Below, piece by piece: positions 1 to 5,868 of a DNA stretch of 24,427 bases (position 1 is the first letter of the stretch; every line of letters begins with the position of its first letter). Under the pieces are notes generated by a model. The model worked only from the letters and a program-made list of their open reading frames with translations. It did no database searches and was not told the DNA's origin. A program made the position numbers and the translations under genes. The stretch spans positions 1 through 24,427 of the forward strand of contig NZ_JAYGHY010000043.1 of the NCBI RefSeq assembly GCF_034931305.1, read 5' to 3'. The DNA is from Cyanobium gracile_A. Lineage in GTDB: Bacteria > Cyanobacteriota > Cyanobacteriia > PCC-6307 > Cyanobiaceae.

Positions 1-1
1 G

Positions 2-1228
2 CGCCTGGCGCTGGCGGCGGCGGAGGGGGCCGGCGGCGCCGCCCAGGAGGTGCGCAAGCGGCTGGCGGCGATCGATCGGGCCCGGACCTGGGTGGGGTCG
101 GCCCGGCGCCCGGCGCTGCTGAGCGATCTGGAGGCCCAGCTGCAGGCGATCACCGGGCCGATCGCGGCCGACGATCCCCGGGGGGCCTGCGAGTTGCTGC
201 TGCGCTTTCTGGAGATCTCCGCCGGGGTGCTGGCGCGCTGCTCCGACGGCACCGGTGTGGTGGTGGGTGTGTTCGAGCGGGCCGCTGAACAGCTCGGAGC
301 GCTGGCGCTGGCGGCCCGGCTGGCGCCCGAGACCCTGGCCGAGCAGGCCGCAGAACTGCTGCTGGAGGACAGCCACGGAGCGTTCGATGCTCTGGTGCCG
401 GCCCTGAAGGAGGCCCTCGGCGACGCTGGCCTGCAGCGGCTGGAGCAGGGTTGCCGCGAGCGCGGTGCCGTGGGCGGCAGCCGGCTGCTGCTGCAGATCG
501 CCGAGGCCCGGGGGGATGGGGAGGGCTACCTGGGCCAGTTCAGCGCCGCGGATCTGCGCCGGCGTTCTGTGGCCGCCGACGTGGCCCGGGTGCTGCTGGC
601 CAACGGCCGGCCGGCGCAGGCCCTGGAGATCCTCGATGGCGCCACGGCGGAGGCCCCAGGCCGGCTCGATGGCGCCTGGCTGGACAGCCGCCTGGCCGTG
701 CTCGAAGCCCTGGATCGCCACGGCGAGGCCCAGGAGATGCGCTGGCAGTGGTTCTGCCGCACCCTTTCGATCCCGCACCTGCGCGACCACCTGCGGCGGC
801 TCGAGGCTTTTGAGGATGGCGAGGCGGAGCAGCGCGCCCTCGGGGTGGCCGAGCAGCACCCGAGCCGCCTGCTGGCGCTGGAGTTTCTGGTGGGCTGGGG
901 GGCGCTCGCACGGGCCGCCCGGCTGGTGCTGGCTCACGCCACCGCCTGGGACGGGGAGGCCTACGCCCTCCACAGCGCCGCCGCCGAGCGGCTCAGCGCC
1001 GACCATCCGCTGGCGGCCACGCTGCTGCTGCGGCCGATGGTGTGGGGGGCGCTGGAGACGGGCCGCAGCCAGCGCTACCGCCACGTCGCCGAGCACCTGC
1101 GCAGCTGCGATCTGCTGGCCGACCGCCTCGACGACTGGCAAGGCCACCCCGACCATGCCGCCTTCGTTTCACGGCTGCAGGAGCGCTTCGGGGGGCGTTG
1201 GGGCTTCTGGAGGCTGGTGGAGCCGTGA
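2..1228 (+). CDS. DUF6880 family protein, 5' end outside the window
   Basis: The reading frame is open from base 2 and ends at TGA 1226-1228. A GTG at 50 exists, but the upstream codons (RLALAAAEGAGGAAQE) continue the protein, so the true start lies left of the window. The frame ends in a region (GHPDHAAFVSRLQERFG) and has an internal HPLAATLLLRPM stretch that I recognise from the DUF6880 family, long Ala/Leu-rich helical proteins without an assigned reaction. No signal peptide or membrane segment is visible in the part present. Codon use is strongly GC-rich. Its stop is 3 bp from the stop of the convergent PIN gene, so the two genes meet tail to tail. The family call comes from memory of conserved blocks; the function is unknown. 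Confidence 0.8.
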   Translation, partial: RLALAAAEGAGGAAQEVRKRLAAIDRARTWVGSARRPALLSDLEAQLQAITGPIAADDPRGACELLLRFLEISAGVLARCSDGTGVVVGVFERAAEQLGALALAARLAPETLAEQAAELLLEDSHGAFDALVPALKEALGDAGLQRLEQGCRERGAVGGSRLLLQIAEARGDGEGYLGQFSAADLRRRSVAADVARVLLANGRPAQALEILDGATAEAPGRLDGAWLDSRLAVLEALDRHGEAQEMRWQWFCRTLSIPHLRDHLRRLEAFEDGEAEQRALGVAEQHPSRLLALEFLVGWGALARAARLVLAHATAWDGEAYALHSAAAERLSADHPLAATLLLRPMVWGALETGRSQRYRHVAEHLRSCDLLADRLDDWQGHPDHAAFVSRLQERFGGRWGFWRLVEP

Positions 1229-1231
1229 GGC

Positions 1232-1639
1232 TCAGGGCAACACCCGCTCAGCCAGGGCCAGGAGGCGACGGTCCATGCTCACCAGGCTGGCCGCCTCCCG
1301 CCGAGCCAAGGCCAGATAGAGACAGTCGTAGACGGAGTGATCCAGGTGGAGGGCCAGCGCGAGGGCCTCAGGCTGAAGCGCCTGATCAGGTTCCAGATGA
1401 TCGACCAGATGGCGGGCCTCAAGGAGCAGCTCCTGCGGATCGGCCTGCCCCAGTCCTCCCGTTCGGCCGATCTTCCAGATGACATTGGTCACCTCCGTGA
1501 GCATCAGCGCCGGGGCAATGACCAGGGTGGCGGAGGAAAGGGTCTGGATCAGAGGCGCGGCATCGGGCTGACCGGTGAGCACGCGAATCGCAGCCGAGGC
1601 ATCAAGAACGACCCGGGTCGGCGGCGGAGAGCCCTTCAC
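1232..1639 (-). CDS. vapC: PIN-domain ribonuclease toxin, VapC/FitB-like
   Basis: A 135-aa PIN-domain protein, the usual VapC length. The acidic metal-binding set is present: Asp13 in VVLDASAAI, Glu49 in MLTEVTNVIWK, Asp105 in VYDCLYLALA and Asp123 in SMDRRL. VapC toxins are Mg-dependent endoribonucleases that cut tRNA or rRNA and are neutralised by a co-transcribed antitoxin. The ATG overlaps the stop of the upstream antitoxin gene by 4 bp, typical translational coupling. All four catalytic acids are intact, so the toxin is probably active. The RNA target cannot be read from the sequence. Its stop sits 3 bp from that of the convergent DUF6880 gene. Confidence 0.9.
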   Translation of the reverse strand: MKGSPPPTRVVLDASAAIRVLTGQPDAAPLIQTLSSATLVIAPALMLTEVTNVIWKIGRTGGLGQADPQELLLEARHLVDHLEPDQALQPEALALALHLDHSVYDCLYLALARREAASLVSMDRRLLALAERVLP

Positions 1640-1881
1640 CGGTCGCGATCGGAGCGGACCATGGCTTCCGGGCTCTCGGTGCAGGTCAGTGGGCCATGGG
1701 TTCGCAGCCGTTCGGCGATGGACAGAAGCACGCTTCGCCGCCGTTCGCGGGGGGCCTGACCACAGGCCGCCTGCAGATCGCTGATGGCCTGCTGGGCCAG
1801 GCTCCTGTGCTGCTGCCGTGATCGGAGCAGCAGCTGCTGGTGCAGCGGTTCCGGGAGATCACGAATCTGCAGGGAGGGCAT
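1636..1881 (-). CDS. FitA-like ribbon-helix-helix antitoxin
   Basis: An 81-aa protein whose N-terminus (MPSLQIRDLPEPLHQQLLLR) has the beta-strand plus two-helix pattern of FitA/VapB-type ribbon-helix-helix antitoxins. The C-terminal tail is polar and charged and would wrap the PIN toxin. It is the first gene of a two-gene module, and its stop overlaps the toxin ATG. In this family the antitoxin dimer binds DNA and represses its own promoter together with the toxin. A candidate operator dyad built from GCATGC lies about 45 bp upstream (1927-1943). Recognition is by pattern, and the exact subfamily is uncertain. Confidence 0.85.
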   Translation of the reverse strand: MPSLQIRDLPEPLHQQLLLRSRQQHRSLAQQAISDLQAACGQAPRERRRSVLLSIAERLRTHGPLTCTESPEAMVRSDRDR

Positions 1882-1926
1882 CGGCCGACCGGATGGGTGG
1901 AGGCTGTGAGGTCAGGTTAGTCAGAT

Positions 1927-1943
1927 GCATGCCGATTGCATGC
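1927..1943. promoter_or_regulatory. GCATGC-N5-GCATGC dyad, candidate operator
   Basis: Two GCATGC palindromes are separated by 5 bp, 45 bp upstream of the FitA-like antitoxin start (minus strand). The position suits an autoregulatory operator. The symmetry is seen directly; the operator role is inferred. Confidence 0.45.
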
Positions 1944-1954
1944 GTCTTTCAGCG

Positions 1955-2003
1955 GAACGGGTCGCCGCCCAGCCACTGACCCCGGTGGCCGGTGAAGGCC
2001 TCG
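1955..2003 (-). pseudogene. Collapsed AbrB/VapC module remnant (antitoxin fused to toxin)
   Basis: On the minus strand this stretch reads IEAFTGH followed directly by RGQWLGGDPF. The first part matches SIEAFIGHLAG in the middle of the AbrB antitoxin at 2629-2880. The second matches HQGQWLGGDTF near the C-terminus of the PIN toxin at 2228-2632. A paralogous module has therefore lost the segment between these points. The junction falls at GGTGGCCGGTGA (1984-1995). It corresponds to near-identical 12-mers in the intact module: GGTGGGCGATGA at 2332-2343 in the toxin and GGTGGCCGATGA at 2709-2720 in the antitoxin. The remnant has no start and no catalytic centre. Confidence 0.75.
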
Positions 2004-2073
2004 ATCCGGCACTCTGTACAGGCTGTACAGGTCTGGGAACTGGTCGGCCGGGCAGGACCGGATCGCCCCCGAG
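2003..2073 (+). repeat. TGTACA repeat, copy 1 (short)
   Basis: First of three similar stretches (others at 5722-5849 and 6340-6444). The shared core is GATCC, a dyad CTGTACA-GGC-TGTACAG (2014-2030), then GGTCTGGGA-CTGG and a CGGATCGC block. This copy sits exactly between two TA remnants, 1955-2003 and 2074-2231. It is more diverged than the other two and lacks their 3' part. Confidence 0.7.
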
Positions 2074-2231
2074 CCAAGCGATGGCCTTGGCGAGAGGTGG
2101 ATCGGGTGGATGGCAGCCAGCTAAGTTCCAGTGAGCTCAAGCGGCGCGGGATCGCCGCCATCGAAGAGGCGCTGCAGGCCGCCTGTTGCCTGCAACAGGT
2201 GCCGAGGCTGCGGTTGGTAGTGGTGGGCTAA
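2074..2231 (+). pseudogene. Collapsed Phd/PIN module remnant (antitoxin fused to toxin)
   Basis: Bases 2074-2175 closely match the leader and first codons of the Phd-type antitoxin module at about 4482-4580 (DRVDGS.LSSSELKRRG, then IAAIEEAL). The frame then jumps to LQAACCLQ, matching the toxin near codons 103-110, and jumps again to QVPRLRLVVVG, matching the toxin's last residues. The frame ends in TAA at 2229-2231, overlapping the stop of the convergent vapC. Two internal deletions have thus removed most of both genes while leaving the ends and the frame. There is no PIN active site, so it is not a toxin. Confidence 0.8.
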
Positions 2232-2632
2232 TTGGAGCCGAGCAGCTCGGCGGCGAGGCCCTGTTGCTGCAGCAGGGTCACGGCCTGCCGATCAAAGGAC
2301 AGGAACGTGTCGCCACCGAGCCACTGACCCTGGTGGGCGATGACCGCATCGGCGAAATCACCACCGGCCTCCAGTTGCCACAGACCCACCTCCACAGCAG
2401 CGCGATCGAGGCTGACGTTGCTGGCGGCCATCAGGGCCCGGATCGCGGCGGCGATCTCAGCCACCTGGAAGCCGTAAACGCGGCGCAGTACCCAGACGAA
2501 CTCGCAGAGGGCCGGCAGGGCCACGGCGATCTGCTCGGAGCTGCGCAGTGCCGCGATCGCCGCTTCCGACTGGGAGGGGTCGTCGCCCACCACGGCGCGT
2601 ATCAGCACGTTGGTGTCGGCGGTGATCCTCAT
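2228..2632 (-). CDS. vapC: PIN-domain toxin, VapC-like
   Basis: A 134-aa PIN protein beginning MRITADTNVLIRA. Acidic residues are Asp6, Glu44 (LCEFVWVLRR), Asp92/Asp95 (GGDFADAVIAH) and Asp114 (FLSFDRQAV), so the catalytic set is complete. The family cleaves structured RNA. The ATG overlaps the preceding AbrB-type antitoxin stop by 4 bp. PIN toxins paired with AbrB/MazE-fold antitoxins are a known VapBC subtype. A paralogous, collapsed copy of this same module lies 220 bp away at 1955-2003. The stop overlaps the end of the Phd/PIN remnant on the other strand. Confidence 0.92.
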   Translation of the reverse strand: MRITADTNVLIRAVVGDDPSQSEAAIAALRSSEQIAVALPALCEFVWVLRRVYGFQVAEIAAAIRALMAASNVSLDRAAVEVGLWQLEAGGDFADAVIAHQGQWLGGDTFLSFDRQAVTLLQQQGLAAELLGSN

Positions 2633-2880
2633 GGTTCGCCGGCCCAGCCGGCCGCGGCGGCCGCCTGGATCTCCTCAAGGCTGGCCACCTTCGGGCTGCG
2701 GCCCGCGAGGTGGCCGATGAAGGCCTCGATGCTGCCGGGGGGCTGGACGGCGCGCACCTCGATCCGACCGCCGGGAAGCGTCGTCACCTCGATCTGCTGG
2801 CCCGGCTGCACCCCGAGATGGCGCAGCAGCTCGCGGCGGAGGGTGACCTGGCCCTTGGCGGTGACGGTGAGATGGGCCAT
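2629..2880 (-). CDS. vapB: AbrB/MazE-fold antitoxin of the VapC at 2228-2632
   Basis: An 83-aa protein. Its first half (MAHLTVTAKGQVTLRRELLR, then HLGVQPGQQIEV) is a SpoVT/AbrB swapped-hairpin DNA-binding domain. The second half (SIEAFIGHLAGRSPK and the tail) is the toxin-binding region. It is first in its operon and 4-bp coupled to the PIN gene. Antitoxins of this type usually repress their own promoter. A GTAAGG-N8-CCTTAC inverted repeat starts 26 bp upstream of the ATG and is a candidate binding site. Confidence 0.9.
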   Translation of the reverse strand: MAHLTVTAKGQVTLRRELLRHLGVQPGQQIEVTTLPGGRIEVRAVQPPGSIEAFIGHLAGRSPKVASLEEIQAAAAAGWAGEP

Positions 2881-2906
2881 GGATCCAGACCACCAGGAGC
2901 ACCACT

Positions 2907-2926
2907 GTAAGGCGTTCTGCCCTTAC
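2907..2926. promoter_or_regulatory. GTAAGG-N8-CCTTAC inverted repeat, candidate operator
   Basis: Six-base perfect arms separated by 8 bp, 26 bp upstream of the AbrB-type antitoxin (minus strand). The same arm sequence recurs with a 3-bp spacer upstream of the MazE-like gene at 3802, which is also an AbrB-fold antitoxin. The role is inferred from position. Confidence 0.45.
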
Positions 2927-2994
2927 CGCCGATGGCCGCTGGCGCCAAGCGCCTTTCTGGGATTGATCAGAAGCAGCCCGGTTGGCTTCCAGCT

Positions 2995-3315
2995 TCACGT
3001 CTTGCCGTAGGCGGCATCGTGATCAGGCGCGATGGTGAGCAAACGGATGAAGTCGCCGTCACGATGGGCAGTGGCGCGCCGAGCCCTGCTGATGCGCAGT
3101 GAATACAGGGAATCCATGCCTTTGGGCGGCTTGATGCTGGTGATTTTCTCCCATTTGAGCCCTGGGTCTCGGTAGAGCTGATTCCAGGTGAGTTGGCGAA
3201 TCTTGTTGAGCGTGTCGAGGGCTGCATGGCGCTCAGGCTTTTGCAGCATCAGCAGTTGCTCCTGAAAGACGGGGTTGTTGAGGTCGAGCCTTACCTTCGC
3301 GTCATCGCTCGGCAT
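2995..3315 (-). CDS. RelE/ParE-superfamily toxin-like protein
   Basis: A 106-aa protein from ATG 3315 (MPSDDAKVRLDL). A TTG two codons upstream (3321) is possible. The segment YSLRISRARRATAHRDGDFI followed by RLLTIAPDHDAAYGK resembles the C-terminal beta-sheet and His/Arg-rich end of RelE-fold toxins, which cut mRNA at the ribosome or act on other RNA. It overlaps the preceding AbrB-like gene by about 14 bp, so the two are co-transcribed. The family is assigned by fold-like pattern only, so a more divergent toxin family is possible. Confidence 0.7.
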   Translation of the reverse strand: MPSDDAKVRLDLNNPVFQEQLLMLQKPERHAALDTLNKIRQLTWNQLYRDPGLKWEKITSIKPPKGMDSLYSLRISRARRATAHRDGDFIRLLTIAPDHDAAYGKT

Positions 3316-3583
3316 GGCCAAGGCGGCTCAGGGTGTCGTCCACATCGGCATCATCAGGCGCATGGCTGGCCGACCAGGCCATCGCGGCTTCCAGAGCGGT
3401 GGCGGCCTTCGGTTCGTGCAGCCAGCGCTCGTTGTCGGGGATCACGGTGGCGGTGCGCACGATCCACAACCCGGGCTCGCGCTCTTCCACCAACACCTGG
3501 CGGCCGGCGTACTGCTTGCCGAGGGAGATCTGGCCATTGGCGCCAACCAGCTTGACCGCAGGGGCACGGGTGGTCCTGGCCAT
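3302..3583 (-). CDS. AbrB-like antitoxin partner of the RelE-like toxin
   Basis: A 93-aa protein. The stretch VKLVGANGQISLGKQYAGRQ followed by VLVEEREPGLWIVRTATVIP has the repeated beta-strand pattern of a SpoVT/AbrB-type domain. The rest (ERWLHEPKAATALEAAMAWS) is helical and acidic, as expected for a toxin-binding tail. It precedes and overlaps the RelE-like gene. A perfect 9-bp inverted repeat (3620-3638) begins 36 bp upstream of the ATG and is a likely operator. Confidence is lower than for the neighbouring antitoxins because the AbrB signature is degenerate. Confidence 0.7.
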   Translation of the reverse strand: MARTTRAPAVKLVGANGQISLGKQYAGRQVLVEEREPGLWIVRTATVIPDNERWLHEPKAATALEAAMAWSASHAPDDADVDDTLSRLGHAER

Positions 3584-3619
3584 GGCGATGCTCTGGTTTG
3601 GTGCTGCACGCGATTCTAA

Positions 3620-3638
3620 CTTTCGTGCGGCACGAAAG
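3620..3638. promoter_or_regulatory. CTTTCGTGC-G-GCACGAAAG palindrome, candidate operator
   Basis: Perfect 9-bp arms around a single base, upstream of the minus-strand antitoxin at 3583 and in the divergent region shared with the mazEF-like pair. Symmetry is seen directly; function is inferred. Confidence 0.55.
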
Positions 3639-3734
3639 CCAAGGTCTCACGCCGCGCCAGATCGACATGGCTGACGCTGGCGGTGGTGGGTTCTGCGGAT
3701 GGATCGGTGTCAGCCCGCAGCTTTGCCGCATGCT

Positions 3735-3751
3735 CGTAAGGACGCCTTACG
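3735..3751. promoter_or_regulatory. CGTAAGG-ACG-CCTTACG inverted repeat, candidate operator
   Basis: Perfect 7-bp arms with a 3-bp spacer, ending 50 bp upstream of ATG 3802 and 32 bp upstream of the alternative GTG 3784. It shares its GTAAGG/CCTTAC arms with the dyad at 2907-2926 before the other AbrB-fold antitoxin. Confidence 0.55.
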
Positions 3752-3801
3752 ACAAGGAGACATCCGGCCTAGGGTGAAATCCAGTGACTGGGTTGCCAGC
3801 G

Positions 3802-4026
3802 ATGGAGGTTGCCACACTCACCGCCAAGGGGCAGGTCACGGTGCCGAAGGCGGTACGTGAGGCCCTGGGATTGCGGCAAGGCGATCAGCTCAGTTGGGAG
3901 TTGGAAGACGGCTCGGTGCGTGTGCGGGCCGTGGCGCCGTTGGATCTTGTCTATCTGCAGGGGCTGGAGAGCAGCCTGAGCGAGTGGAGCAGTCCGGAAG
4001 ATGAGGAGGCGTTCCGGGATCTATGA
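3802..4026 (+). CDS. mazE: MazE-like AbrB-fold antitoxin
   Basis: A 74-aa protein from ATG 3802. A GTG at 3784 would add six residues, but MEVATLTAKGQVTVPKAVRE is the usual start of this family. The N-terminus is a SpoVT/AbrB swapped hairpin (about residues 1-45). The acidic tail (SLSEWSSPEDEEAFRDL) would bind MazF. The stop overlaps the MazF ATG by 4 bp. The gene diverges from the AbrB-like/RelE-like pair, and the region between them holds two separate dyads, one nearer each gene, suggesting independent autoregulation. Confidence 0.9.
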   Translation: MEVATLTAKGQVTVPKAVREALGLRQGDQLSWELEDGSVRVRAVAPLDLVYLQGLESSLSEWSSPEDEEAFRDL

Positions 4027-4367
4027 GCACCTTTGACAGGTACGCGGTGGTGCGGGTGCCTTTCCCTTTCACGGATCGGCACGCCCAGAAGCTGCGGCCT
4101 GCGGTGGTGCTCTCCCAGAGCGATTTCCAGCGTGGTTGCGGCCATCTGCTGCTGGCGATGATCACATCGGCGCGGCAATCCTCGTGGCCCCTCGATTGGA
4201 CCTTGGAAGATCTGCAGGCTGCAGGTCTGCCCCAACCCTGCCTGGTGCGCTTCAAGCTGTTCACGCTTGACGAGCGGCTGGTGTCCGGGGGCCTGGGTGC
4301 TTTGGCCGCCGCCGATCGCGCCGGGGTGGAGGCCCAACTGGGCAAGCTCTTGCCCACCGCGACCTGA
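4023..4367 (+). CDS. mazF: MazF/PemK-family mRNA interferase toxin
   Basis: A 114-aa protein with MazF/PemK features: VVRVPFPFTDRHAQKLRPAV near residues 8-27 (the strand and loop preceding RPAVVLS) and PQPCLVRFKLFTLDERLV near residues 70-87. MazF enzymes cleave single-stranded RNA at short recognition sequences without a metal ion. The length is normal. Its ATG overlaps the antitoxin stop. No truncation is visible. No terminator is evident in the 70 bp that follow before the next dyad. Confidence 0.88.
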   Translation: MSTFDRYAVVRVPFPFTDRHAQKLRPAVVLSQSDFQRGCGHLLLAMITSARQSSWPLDWTLEDLQAAGLPQPCLVRFKLFTLDERLVSGGLGALAAADRAGVEAQLGKLLPTAT

Positions 4368-4436
4368 GCGCTGCCAAGGCCCCATGGTCGTGGTGCTTTG
4401 GCGGATGGATCGCGCCCGCCGTTTCCAGCCACGCAG

Positions 4437-4464
4437 GATTCAGTACTGCCTTCAGTACTGAATC
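4437..4464. promoter_or_regulatory. 12-bp perfect inverted repeat, candidate operator of the Phd/PIN module
   Basis: Arms GATTCAGTACTG (4437-4448) and CAGTACTGAATC (4453-4464) with a CCTT spacer. Each arm also contains the 8-bp palindrome CAGTACTG. It ends 39 bp before the antitoxin start. It could alternatively form a hairpin that terminates mazF transcription, but no T-run follows. Confidence 0.6.
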
Positions 4465-4503
4465 GCGGCTAGGCTGTGGGTCAAGCGTTGGCCTTGGCGA
4501 GAG

Positions 4504-4791
4504 GTGGATCGGGTGGACGGCAGCCGGCTCAGTTCCAGTGAGCTCAAGCGGCGCGGGATCGCCGCCATCGAAGAGGCTTTGCGACGGGGCCCGGTGCAGC
4601 TGATGAAACGCAACCGCACGGCTGCGGTTGTGCTCAGCGAACGCCAGTACCAGCAGCTGTGTCAGCGCGCCGCCCTGGCCCCGCCGCCTGAGGTTTCAGC
4701 ATTGGCGTGGTTGCTCAGCTGTCCAGTGGCCGCGGTGGGGCGCAGCAAGGAGGAGATCGATGCGGCGCTGGAGGAGGAGCGCGACTGGTGA
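4504..4791 (+). CDS. Phd/YefM-type antitoxin
   Basis: A 95-aa protein read from GTG 4504 (MDRVDGSRLSSSELKRRGIA). A second GTG at 4513 is possible. The pattern SSSELKRRGIAAIEEAL, then GPVQLMKRNRTAAVVLSERQ and YQQL, is the Phd/YefM fold: helix, then strands with the '...N..AVVLS...Y..L' signature. The C-terminus (SKEEIDAALEEERDW) is the toxin-binding helix. The stop overlaps the downstream PIN toxin GTG as GTGA. The first part of this module is closely duplicated in the remnant at 2074-2231, showing that a paralogous module once lay there. Confidence 0.85.
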   Translation: MDRVDGSRLSSSELKRRGIAAIEEALRRGPVQLMKRNRTAAVVLSERQYQQLCQRAALAPPPEVSALAWLLSCPVAAVGRSKEEIDAALEEERDW

Positions 4792-5198
4792 TCGCCTTTT
4801 TTGATGCCAGTGCCCTGATCTATGTGCTGGAGGGCCGCGAGCCGTGGGTTCATGGCGTTAGGCAGGTGCTGGCCGATCTGGTGGCCAGCGACCCAGGCAT
4901 GGGTACGGCCGTGAGCCGCCTGAGCTGGTTGGAATGCCGTGTCGGCCCTCTGCGTCGCCGCGATCCAGCCACCCTCGCCACTTTTGATTCCTTTTTCTGC
5001 CGCACGGATCTGATCTGGGTCGAGCTCACGGCGGCCGTGGTGGAGCTGGCTACTGACCTTCGCGGGCAACACAGCCTGCGTACGCCGGATGCGCTGCAGG
5101 CCGCCTGTTGCCTGCAGCTCGGCGATGGGGCGGTGATGATCACAGGCGATGCGTCGTTTCGGCAGGTGCCGGGGCTGCGGGTGGTGGTGGTGCGTTAG
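4788..5198 (+). CDS. vapC: PIN-domain toxin paired with the Phd-type antitoxin
   Basis: A 136-aa protein from GTG 4788. An upstream in-frame GTG at 4707 would overlap the antitoxin deeply and adds a non-PIN low-complexity leader, so 4788 is chosen. PIN acids: Asp6 (FFDASALIYVL), Glu49 (SWLECRV), Asp101 (TPDALQAACCL) and Asp121 (ITGDASF). The set is complete, so ribonuclease activity is expected. It is coupled by a 4-bp overlap. Its codons near 103-110 and its C-terminus reappear fused to antitoxin codons in the remnant at 2074-2231. Confidence 0.9.
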   Translation: MIAFFDASALIYVLEGREPWVHGVRQVLADLVASDPGMGTAVSRLSWLECRVGPLRRRDPATLATFDSFFCRTDLIWVELTAAVVELATDLRGQHSLRTPDALQAACCLQLGDGAVMITGDASFRQVPGLRVVVVR

Positions 5199-5252
5199 GT
5201 GGGGTGAGTTCGGCGCACTGATCTCAGGGCTCAGACGTCTTGATCGTTTCCA

Positions 5253-5627
5253 TCAACAAAGCCAAGGCCTCAATCGGCATTGAGCAACAACGCATCGAGC
5301 TTGGATTCGATAACGGCGAGTCGTTTGTCCTCTTTCTCGAGCAGCTTCGTGCGCTTCTCGCTCTCGTGCTCTCTGATCTGCGCATCGATCGTTGGATGCC
5401 AGTTTAACTTCGCTAACCAGCGCCGCCAAGGCGGCAAAGAGGCAAGGAATTCCGATTTGCTGATTGACGTTGACGTGGACTCCAAAGACATCGACATGGC
5501 TGTAGGAGGTAAAGAACGTGATCAGGACGACAAGGAAACCACCGACAAGGGAGGCATAACCGACTCGATCGAGCAAAGGAAACGGATCGGCCGGACTCGC
5601 GGAAACTGGCGCTTTGTTCTCTGGCAT
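5253..5627 (-). CDS. Small two-helix membrane protein with basic tail
   Basis: A 124-aa protein from ATG 5627 (MPENKAPVSASPADPFPLLD). Residues about 25-45 (GYASLVGGFLVVLITFF) and 57-72 (IGIPCLFAALAALVSE) are hydrophobic and likely membrane-spanning. A highly charged Arg-rich tail follows (about residues 80-124). I do not recognise a named family. Another minus frame (5270 to about 5440) offers an equally protein-like, coiled-coil ending (IREHESEKRTKLLEKEDKRL), so a frameshift relative to an ancestral C-terminus is possible. No Shine-Dalgarno site is seen. TGTACA repeat copy 2 lies about 95 bp upstream. Confidence 0.6.
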   Translation of the reverse strand: MPENKAPVSASPADPFPLLDRVGYASLVGGFLVVLITFFTSYSHVDVFGVHVNVNQQIGIPCLFAALAALVSEVKLASNDRCADQRAREREAHEAARERGQTTRRYRIQARCVVAQCRLRPWLC

Positions 5628-5721
5628 GACCGTAGCGACGCCAAGTCTGGACTGATTGCATAGTACGCCAGTACCAGGGGAAGCGCATCCGTGGTTCCAC
5701 TTAGTGATGGGCTCTGCGGGT

Positions 5722-5849
5722 GGATCCAGCGTTCTGTACAAGCTGTACAGGTCTGGGATCTGGCTGGGGGGAAAGGGTCGGATCGCGCTCAGCTCAAGGG
5801 ATTCATCAGCGATGGGGCGCAGCTTCGAACCGAGCATGGTGTTGGCGGC
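5722..5849 (+). repeat. TGTACA repeat, copy 2
   Basis: Shares with copy 3 (6340-6444) GGATCC, the dyad CTGTACA-AGC-TGTACAG (5734-5750), GGTCTGGGATCTGG, GGGTCGGATCGCGCTCAGCT and a distal CGAGCATGGTGTTGGCGGC. Copies 2 and 3 are in direct orientation and flank the VapBC remnant at 5869-6261. Copy 2 carries a short insertion relative to copy 3 before the distal block. Confidence 0.75.
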
Positions 5850-5868
5850 ATGGCAGGCCGAGCACCCT

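Noticed and set aside
465..1319. Long plus-strand frame inside the DUF6880 gene
   Set aside because: A high-GC shadow rich in Arg/Pro/Trp/Cys with no family pattern; the other frame has clear protein features.
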